This document shows, in pieces, positions 54,679 to 61,700 of a stretch of 64,000 bases of DNA. The stretch spans positions 62,001 through 126,000 of the forward strand of contig NZ_AQXG01000008.1 in assembly GCF_000375425.1 (NCBI RefSeq). Reading direction: 5' to 3'. The stretch is from Gracilimonas tropica DSM 19535 (GTDB lineage Bacteria > Bacteroidota > Rhodothermia > Balneolales > Balneolaceae). The notes beneath the pieces are model-generated. The model made no database searches and was not told where the DNA came from. It saw only the letters and a list, made by a program, of their open reading frames with translations. The stretch's first letter is position 1; each line of letters opens with the position of its first letter. Position numbers and translations under genes: made by a program.

Positions 54679-56214
54679 ATGCCCAAAAAAAGAACCCTCG
54701 TTTTCTTTCTGACATCTCTTTTTATTTATTCAGGATGTCAACCGGTTAAGAACTTACTTAAGAAACCACAACCCAAAGAATTTCCCCAGGTTCAACGCGA
54801 ATTCCGTGCAGCCTGGGTGGCTACAGTCGCTAATATAAACTGGCCAAGTGCTCCGGGACTCCCTGTTGAACAGCAGCAGGAAGAAGCGATCCAACTTTTG
54901 GACCTGCTTCAACGAAATAACTTCAATGCCGTGATTTTTCAGGTACGGCCACAAGCGGATGCACTGTATAAGAGTACCTTGGAACCTTGGTCTTATTACC
55001 TGACCGGAGAGCAAGGAGTAGCTCCCGATCCGTATTATGATCCACTCAGTTTCTGGATTGAAGAAGCTCACAAACGTAACCTGGAACTTCATGTATGGCT
55101 GAATCCTTACCGGGCCCATCATACCACCGGAGGATTGATCTCCGAAAGTTCGGTCGTAAACACCAAAAGTGAACTTGTAAAAGAACTTGACAGCGGATAC
55201 TGGTGGTTCGACCCCAGTCTCAAAGCTACCCAGGATCATTCTCATGCCGTCGTGATGGATATCGTGAAACGCTACGATATTGATGGAGTCCATTTCGATG
55301 ATTACTTCTATCCCTACCCCTCTTACCACAACGGAGACTTCCCCGATGATGAAAGTTGGGAAGCGTATCAAAAATCGGGAGGAAAACTAAGCCGGGGAGA
55401 CTGGCGCCGAAAAGCCGTAGATGATTTTATTGAGCGGGTATATCGTTCCATCAAAGAAGAAAAGCCCTATGTTAGATTTGGTATCAGTCCCTTTGGAATT
55501 TGGCGTCCCGGCCATCCAAACTCTATAGAAGGATTTGATCAATACGAGGAACTCTACGCCGATGCCAAAAAATGGTTAAACGAGGGCTGGGTAGATTACT
55601 TTACTCCGCAGTTATATTGGCCGGTGAACCAGGTACCTCAAAGCTTCCCGGTATTATTGAATTGGTGGGATGAACAAAATTACAAAGACCGGGATGTATG
55701 GCCCGGAATGAGTATTGGCCGGTTTCAGGGCAATCAACAAATTGATGAGGTGCTGAATCAAATCATGATCACACGAGGTATCACTCCCAAATCACCCGGA
55801 ACGGTACACTGGAGTATTGAACCTTTGGTTGGAAATGACTCATTACAGCAAGCACTGCAAAACACTGTTTATGCGGAGCAGGCAGTGGTTCCCCCCATGG
55901 ACTGGCTCTCAAACCGTGTACCTAAAAAACCGGAGGTGAATAGTACTTTATCTACAAATTATCTCGAGGTTTCCATCCAGAAAAAGCCCGAAGAAATCGA
56001 TCATTGGACTATTTATGCCAAATATGGGAATCGATGGAAGATCAGGAAAGTGAACAAATTTACGGATCATTTCAAAGTAACTGCATACATCCCTGTTTCA
56101 CCTTCAACTGAGGAATCCCCGCATTTTCAAAAGGTGCACATTCTTGATGAAGTATTTGTAACCTATCAAAATCGATATGGTTTGGAAAGTGAGGCGACTA
56201 AAATCACTTTTTGA
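54679..56214 (+). CDS. Glycosyl-hydrolase-like (GHL10/DUF187) lipoprotein
   Basis: 511 residues. Lipoprotein signal: hydrophobic 6-17 and lipobox IYSGC, Cys20. The body is a GHL10 TIM barrel with REFRAAWVATVANINWPS, FQVRPQADALY, HVWLNPYRAHH, DGVHFDDYFYPYP and YFTPQLYWPVNQ, which include conserved acidic residues of the family. Related proteins act on peptidoglycan or exopolysaccharide; no activity can be assigned. It lies between the ATPase and the permeases of the sigma-54 controlled transporter, which may indicate a joint envelope role. Confidence 0.9.
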   Translation: MPKKRTLVFFLTSLFIYSGCQPVKNLLKKPQPKEFPQVQREFRAAWVATVANINWPSAPGLPVEQQQEEAIQLLDLLQRNNFNAVIFQVRPQADALYKSTLEPWSYYLTGEQGVAPDPYYDPLSFWIEEAHKRNLELHVWLNPYRAHHTTGGLISESSVVNTKSELVKELDSGYWWFDPSLKATQDHSHAVVMDIVKRYDIDGVHFDDYFYPYPSYHNGDFPDDESWEAYQKSGGKLSRGDWRRKAVDDFIERVYRSIKEEKPYVRFGISPFGIWRPGHPNSIEGFDQYEELYADAKKWLNEGWVDYFTPQLYWPVNQVPQSFPVLLNWWDEQNYKDRDVWPGMSIGRFQGNQQIDEVLNQIMITRGITPKSPGTVHWSIEPLVGNDSLQQALQNTVYAEQAVVPPMDWLSNRVPKKPEVNSTLSTNYLEVSIQKKPEEIDHWTIYAKYGNRWKIRKVNKFTDHFKVTAYIPVSPSTEESPHFQKVHILDEVFVTYQNRYGLESEATKITF

Positions 56215-56482
56215 AAATGCGATTCTCTCAATCAGTGTTAAGTTTAATCATATCAATGAAAGTCTGTGAGCTGATGACGGAAGTTCAGGTGCCCTAACAA
56301 TTCATTATACCCAAAATATTCATGGTAAGAAACTGCTTTGGCGGTCAATCCTTGTCTTTCAAAAGCATCTGATAAATTGAGCGTAACGATGGTTATTTGA
56401 TACCAACATCAATATTCTTTTTAGTATGCAATAAATGTGCTTTTTTACAAACAACAGATTCGCTCAACGCAGGAAATCAATT

Positions 56483-56521
56483 ACTGTCCGCTTCTGAACA
56501 CCGGGTGTAGTAAACCGAACA
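56483..56521 (+). promoter_or_regulatory. Tandem enhancer sites of the permease operon
   Basis: Site 1 TGTCCGCTTCTGAACA (56485-56500) and site 2 TGTAGTAAACCGAACA (56506-56521), again 21 bp apart. Blocks ACTGTCCG, GAACACC and GGTGT are shared with 52067-52093, while flanking DNA is not similar. Of the 490-bp gap 56215-56704, this and the next entry are the recognisable content. Confidence 0.8.
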
Positions 56522-56574
56522 GTTTTCATGGTAAGACCCTTGTTTTCAGCGATTTTAAGGCTATTAAAAGATCT

Positions 56575-56590
56575 TGGCACACTTATTGAC
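56575..56590 (+). promoter_or_regulatory. Sigma-54 promoter of the permease operon
   Basis: TGGCAC-ACTTA-TTGA, the same core and spacing as at 52159, 130 bp before the first permease start. A half AGCTGAT element lies between them at 56678-56697. Confidence 0.8.
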
Positions 56591-56704
56591 CAAGAGGTTT
56601 TCGTGATGGTATCGAATAGAAAATAACTATCAGCACTCATCCGCCAACTGACGGGTGTCAAATTGGGTCTACTGAAAGCTGATGATCGCTGAAAACTTAG
56701 AATT

Positions 56705-59119
56705 ATGATTAAAAATTATCTGAAAATTGCTCTTCGTAATCTTAGAAAAAATAAAAGTCATACTATAATAAATATTGGCGGACTCTCTCTGGGTATTATC
56801 TGTTCGCTTGTTATTTTTTTGGTTATCCAGTTTGACCTGAGTTTTGATAATTGGCATACCGACAGCCATCGGATTTATCGGGTGGTTACCGAGAATACTG
56901 ATTATGGAATTTTAGATCATAACTCCGGCGGCCCCTATCCCAGAGCCGAAGCAATTCGTAATGATATCAATGGAATTGAATATGTTGCTTTAGTAAACAC
57001 TAATTTTAGATCAGCTGTGGTTTCTATCCCCGGAAGAAGCAGCACAGGAAAAAAATTCAAAGAAGAAGAGCTCGCTTTTGTTGACCCCGAATACTTCAAC
57101 ATATTTACTTATAAATGGGTAGCCGGCGATCCTGAAACCGCTCTTCAAAAACCAAATACCGTTGTTTTAACAGAAGGCTTTGCAAACAAAATGTTTCAAA
57201 GTACCGATGTAATTGGCCATTCATTGACTGTTTTCACCGAGGACTTCGTGGATGTAGAAATTACCGGGATAGTAAAAGATCCTCCCAAAAACACCGATTT
57301 TCCATTTAAAATATTTGTAGCAAGTAACTCAAGATCCAGAGCGGGCTATACCTATGCAGAAACCGATACAGAATGGTCAAGCACTTCCAGCGGATACCAA
57401 AACTATGTAAAGTTAAAGCCCGGTATAACTCCTGAAGAAATAAACAAACAATTTGACCTGCTGATCACCAAGTATAGTGGGGAGGAAGTAGCAGCAGATA
57501 AAAATTACTTTTTGCAACCTCTTTCGGACATTCATTTTGATGCCCGATTTGACAATTACTCCGGGCGCATCATAGAAAAGAAAACATTATTAGCGCTTGG
57601 TATTATTGGATTTTTGCTTCTACTAACAGCATGCATCAATTTTGTAAATTTAAACACAGCCATAGCTGTTCACCGATCAAAAGAAGTAGGACTTCGGAAA
57701 ACGTTAGGTGGAACCAAAACTCAGCTTACGCTTCATTTTTTGGGTGAGACCGCACTTATTGCATTGATTTCTATCATTTTAGGAATTGGTATCACTGAGG
57801 TAGTATTACATGGTATTGAACCTATACTTGGTTTTACCCCTGTATTGAACCTGTTTTCAAACCCGGAATTAATACTCTTTTTAGGGCTTCTTTTTATTGT
57901 GATAACAATTGCGGCAGGGTGGTATCCGGCACGCCATCTTTCAAGTTATAGTCCTATTGATGCTATTCGAAATAAAATCAATGCAAGTTATGGACAGGGG
58001 CTTGTACTTCGTCGCAGCCTTATCATTATTCAATTTGCGATCACTCAAATCCTTGTGATTGGCACTGTTATAATTTCCAGCCAAATTAAATTCTTTCAGT
58101 CCAAAGATCTTGGATATAACAAAGAAGCTATTGTAGAAGTCACCATACCAAATGATGACGAACAAGTTCTGAACACCTTCAAGAATCAGCTTCTTAATGA
58201 ATCCGGTATTCAAAATATAACCTTCTCTAACACCGGAACTACGAGTAATAATACCTGGTCGGCCAACTATCTGATCATGAAAGATAGTGTCCGGTTTGAA
58301 AATAACGCCCATGTCAAATTTGTAGATAACGATTTTGTAGAAACCTATGGTCTTACCATCTTAGCAGGCCGAGATCTTGCCCCCTCCGATACGGTGAATG
58401 AATACCTCGTAAATGAAGCCTTTGCCAAGCAAGTTGGTTACGAAAATAATTACGAAAAACTCCTCGGAAAATATAATCGCTTTTACGGAATTGATGCTCC
58501 AATTGTAGGAGTGGTGAAAGACTTCAATACCCAATCGCTCCATACCGAACTTCCTCCTGTAGTGATTACAACAAGACGCAACTTCTACGTAGGTGCAATA
58601 CAAATTAATCAGGAGCAAACTAAAGATGCCCTATCAGCTATTGAAGAAACCTATAAGCTGGCATTTCCTGATTATGTGTTTGAATATGAATTTCTGGACG
58701 ACAGCATCGCAAAAATGTATGAACATGAGCAAAGAACCGCTCGCATAATGGATGCTTTCACCTTTGTGGCCATTGTGATTGGATATCTTGGGTTATTTGG
58801 TTTGATTTCGTACATGGCTACGACACGAACAAAAGAAATCGGGGTACGAAAAGTTTTGGGTGCTACTCTCGCTGACATTTTGAAAATCTTCGGCATGGAG
58901 TTGACTTTATTAACCGGAATTTCATTTATCGTAGCAGCTCCAATTTCCTGGTACCTGATGCAAAAATGGCTTTCAGACTTTGCCTATCGTATTGAAATTG
59001 GAGCAGAAATATTTGCTATAGCTTTTTTAGGAACCATCGTACTGGCGATACTCACCGTTGGATATAAATCCTTCTCTGCGGCTATGCAAAACCCCGTGGA
59101 CAGTTTACGAAGTGAATGA
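56705..59119 (+). CDS. ABC transporter permease, MacB-PCD/FtsX type (1 of 3)
   Basis: 804 residues. N-terminal helix (about 20-42) after the KNYLKIALRNLRKNKSHTIIN start. Periplasmic MacB-core domain to about 285. FtsX block with helices near 290, 345 and 390. A second helix-plus-periplasmic unit begins RRSLIIIQFAITQILVIGTV, and the final FtsX block (about 680-795) ends NPVDSLRSE. This duplicated layout without an ATPase domain is common in Bacteroidota. First of at least three tandem paralogues behind a sigma-54 promoter; start at the ATG at 56705. Confidence 0.92.
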   Translation: MIKNYLKIALRNLRKNKSHTIINIGGLSLGIICSLVIFLVIQFDLSFDNWHTDSHRIYRVVTENTDYGILDHNSGGPYPRAEAIRNDINGIEYVALVNTNFRSAVVSIPGRSSTGKKFKEEELAFVDPEYFNIFTYKWVAGDPETALQKPNTVVLTEGFANKMFQSTDVIGHSLTVFTEDFVDVEITGIVKDPPKNTDFPFKIFVASNSRSRAGYTYAETDTEWSSTSSGYQNYVKLKPGITPEEINKQFDLLITKYSGEEVAADKNYFLQPLSDIHFDARFDNYSGRIIEKKTLLALGIIGFLLLLTACINFVNLNTAIAVHRSKEVGLRKTLGGTKTQLTLHFLGETALIALISIILGIGITEVVLHGIEPILGFTPVLNLFSNPELILFLGLLFIVITIAAGWYPARHLSSYSPIDAIRNKINASYGQGLVLRRSLIIIQFAITQILVIGTVIISSQIKFFQSKDLGYNKEAIVEVTIPNDDEQVLNTFKNQLLNESGIQNITFSNTGTTSNNTWSANYLIMKDSVRFENNAHVKFVDNDFVETYGLTILAGRDLAPSDTVNEYLVNEAFAKQVGYENNYEKLLGKYNRFYGIDAPIVGVVKDFNTQSLHTELPPVVITTRRNFYVGAIQINQEQTKDALSAIEETYKLAFPDYVFEYEFLDDSIAKMYEHEQRTARIMDAFTFVAIVIGYLGLFGLISYMATTRTKEIGVRKVLGATLADILKIFGMELTLLTGISFIVAAPISWYLMQKWLSDFAYRIEIGAEIFAIAFLGTIVLAILTVGYKSFSAAMQNPVDSLRSE

Positions 59120-59122
59120 TAA

Positions 59123-59210
59123 ATAGCGGTCAGAGCTCAGACTTCAGCTTTCAGTTTTTCAAGGTCGAAACAACTGAAAGCTGAGAGCTGACGACTGAAT
59201 GCTAAAAGCT
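59123..59210. repeat. AGCTGAAAGCTGA-family inverted repeat (permease 1-2)
   Basis: Left arm ATAGCGGTCAGAGCTCAG...CAGTTTTT and right arm CAACTGAAAGCTGAGAGC...AAAAGCT. It nearly matches 61606-61694 base for base, and both are followed by TAAAACAATG. Confidence 0.82.
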
Positions 59211-59217
59211 TAAAACA

Positions 59218-61602
59218 ATGCTTAAAAACTACTTTAAAATTGCCTGGAGAAATTTCAGGAGAAATAAATCGTATTCTATAATTAATGTTCTCGGACTTTC
59301 CATTGGTTTGGGCAGTTTGATTTTGATCTCCCTTTTTGTCAGTGATGAACTCAGCTATGATCGCTTTCATGAAAACAGCGACGAAATCTATTTTGTAGGA
59401 AGAGAAAGCACCTTCGGGGGGAATAGCAATAAGGGTATAAGCACTCCCTTCCCGGTAGGTCCTACTATGGAAAAAGAAATTCCCGAGGTGGAACATGCTG
59501 TCGTCACGCTATACAATGGCTCTGGAGATGTGAGTACTAATAGTGAAGATTTTTCAGAAGAAGACCGTGTTTTGCATGCTTCGGAAGACTTCTTCAACAT
59601 GTTCTCTTTTCCCTTAAAAGTTGGGGATGCGAAAACCGTTCTTGCTGATCCAAATTCTGTAGTGATCACTGAAGAAATAGCCGAAAAATACTTCGGGGAT
59701 GAAGATCCACTCGGAAAAACACTGCATATCAACCGATATGAAGAAGGAGAATACATTGTCACCGGTATTGCTGAAAACATGCAGCAAAACTCCTATTTAA
59801 GCTTTGACATCATTCCTTCTATCAAAAGCACTTCTTATTCCGAGTCTCATCGTGATTCCTGGGGCTCAAGCATGTTTAATACTTACATTCAGCTTCAGGA
59901 TGGGAAAACATGGAAAGATATTAAGCCAAAGGTAGCTGAGTTGGTCGAAAAAAATCTTGGCGAGGAATCCACGGTTTCCTTCTTTCAGATTCCATTGACA
60001 GAGTTATACCTCTCTGAACATACCTCAAGCAGTGGGTTCCAGGGAAATAGTAAGTATGTGTATATTTTTTCTGCCATTGCGCTATTCATCCTGATCCTGG
60101 CATGTATCAATTATATGAACTTAGCAACGGCCAGGGCTATGCAGCGTTCCCGAGAAGTAGGGGTTAGAAAAGTGGTTGGAGCCGGCAAACCTCAGCTTGT
60201 TTTCCAATTCATTGGGGAGGCCGTATTAGTATCGGTATTCGCATTTATTGTGGGACTTTTTATTGCTGAAATTATGCTGCCTTTTTTCAATGACTTCATC
60301 GGAAAAGATTTAGCACTGAACATTTCAGAAACCGGATCTCTATTATCTCTTCTATTCCTCATCTCAATTGGAGTTGGAGTTCTCTCCGGCAGCTACCCAG
60401 CCTTCTTTCTGTCTCGGTTCAAGCCTTCAACCGTATTGAAAACCACTTCTCATCGAAGTGTAAAAGGGGGTGGTTTTAGAAAGATTTTAGTTACTCTGCA
60501 GTTTGTGGTTTCAACAGCGCTGATTATCTGCACACTTATTGCATTCAACCAATTACAGTTTGTTCAAAACAAAGATCTTGGTTTCCAGGATGATCAGGTT
60601 ATGTATATTCCCGCCCATCAGATCAGGGGTAATTTAGAAACCTTTAAAGAAATAGCACTGAATCATTCTTCGGTATTAGATGCTTCTGCTGCCACCGATA
60701 TTCCGGGAAGATTTGGGATGCGAATGGGGCAAGCCTTCGATCCTGATAATCCAGATGATCCATTTTATGCCCATCAACTAAGAACCGATGCAGATTATGA
60801 TGATGTTTTGAATTTAGAGATGGCTGCAGGTAGATTTTTTGATAAAGACCGAACAACAGACCGAGACAATGCCCGTGTTATAAATGAAGCAATGGTTGAA
60901 AGATTGGGATGGGGTGAACCGGAAAATGCCGTCAATAGAATGATCGCGGATAGTTCCACAGTTGTAGTTGGTGTCGTAAAAGACTTTCATTTCAAATCAC
61001 TCCACGAAAAGATTGGACCGGTTTATATGCAAATGAAACCTTCGGAACCAGGTACTTATACTTCATACTCAATGTTAGTTCTGAAATTCAACCCAGGGCA
61101 GGTAGAATCCCTTATCTCTTACTTACAGGAAGAGTGGAAGAATCTTTGGCCTGAAGATCCGCTGGTTTATCATTTTCTGGATGAGAAATTTGCTGAACAG
61201 TATGCTACCGATCAAAAGCTTAGTCGCGCATTTTCAGCATTTGCGTTTGTTGCCATCTTCATTGCTTGTTTAGGATTGTTTGGTTTAGCGGCATTCTCCG
61301 CTCAAAAGCGCACCAAAGAAATCGGCATCCGAAAAGTCCTGGGAGCATCGGTTGCCAACATTGTCACCCTGCTCTCCAAAGATTTTGTGAAACTGGTGAT
61401 CCTCGGTTTTGTTATCGCCATTCCCATTGCCTGGTACGCCATGAACCAATGGCTGGCTGATTTTGCGTATCGCATCGAAATTGGTCCCGGAATATTTGCC
61501 CTGGCTGGAATCGCGGCTTTGGTGATCGCTTTGCTGACGGTTAGCTGGCAATCCATCAAAGCAGCCGTAGCAAACCCCGTAGATAGTTTAAGAAGTGAAT
61601 GA
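59218..61602 (+). CDS. ABC transporter permease, MacB-PCD/FtsX type (2 of 3)
   Basis: 794 residues, same architecture as its neighbours: KNYFKIAWRNFRRNKSYSIINVLG start and N-terminal helix, MacB-core domain (about 45-280), first FtsX block (YVYIFSAIALFILILACINYMNLA onwards), second half beginning FRKILVTLQFVVSTALIICT, and a C-terminal FtsX block ending NPVDSLRSE. The last third, from RTKEIGIRKVLGASVANIVTLL onward, is almost identical in DNA to permease 3, unlike the rest of the gene. Confidence 0.92.
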   Translation: MLKNYFKIAWRNFRRNKSYSIINVLGLSIGLGSLILISLFVSDELSYDRFHENSDEIYFVGRESTFGGNSNKGISTPFPVGPTMEKEIPEVEHAVVTLYNGSGDVSTNSEDFSEEDRVLHASEDFFNMFSFPLKVGDAKTVLADPNSVVITEEIAEKYFGDEDPLGKTLHINRYEEGEYIVTGIAENMQQNSYLSFDIIPSIKSTSYSESHRDSWGSSMFNTYIQLQDGKTWKDIKPKVAELVEKNLGEESTVSFFQIPLTELYLSEHTSSSGFQGNSKYVYIFSAIALFILILACINYMNLATARAMQRSREVGVRKVVGAGKPQLVFQFIGEAVLVSVFAFIVGLFIAEIMLPFFNDFIGKDLALNISETGSLLSLLFLISIGVGVLSGSYPAFFLSRFKPSTVLKTTSHRSVKGGGFRKILVTLQFVVSTALIICTLIAFNQLQFVQNKDLGFQDDQVMYIPAHQIRGNLETFKEIALNHSSVLDASAATDIPGRFGMRMGQAFDPDNPDDPFYAHQLRTDADYDDVLNLEMAAGRFFDKDRTTDRDNARVINEAMVERLGWGEPENAVNRMIADSSTVVVGVVKDFHFKSLHEKIGPVYMQMKPSEPGTYTSYSMLVLKFNPGQVESLISYLQEEWKNLWPEDPLVYHFLDEKFAEQYATDQKLSRAFSAFAFVAIFIACLGLFGLAAFSAQKRTKEIGIRKVLGASVANIVTLLSKDFVKLVILGFVIAIPIAWYAMNQWLADFAYRIEIGPGIFALAGIAALVIALLTVSWQSIKAAVANPVDSLRSE

Positions 61603-61605
61603 TAA

Positions 61606-61694
61606 TAGCGGTCAGCGCTCAGAATTCAGCTTTCAGTTTTATCAAAATCGAAACTACTGAAAGCTGAGAGCTGAAGGCTGATCGCTAAAAGCTT
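61606..61694. repeat. AGCTGAAAGCTGA-family inverted repeat (permease 2-3)
   Basis: Left arm AGCGGTCAGCGCTCAG...CAGTTTT, right arm CTACTGAAAGCTGAGAGC...AAAAGCT, with an ATCGAAA-type centre. It closely resembles the unit between permeases 1 and 2, so gene plus spacer may have duplicated together. Confidence 0.82.
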
Positions 61695-61700
61695 AAAACA

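Noticed and set aside
56253-56661. Minus-strand open stretches (51 codons at 56253-56408 and 65 codons at 56464-56661) as a decayed gene
   Set aside because: They are in different frames, the first has no start codon, no family was recognised, and the second overlaps the enhancer sites and sigma-54 element conserved with 52067-52174.
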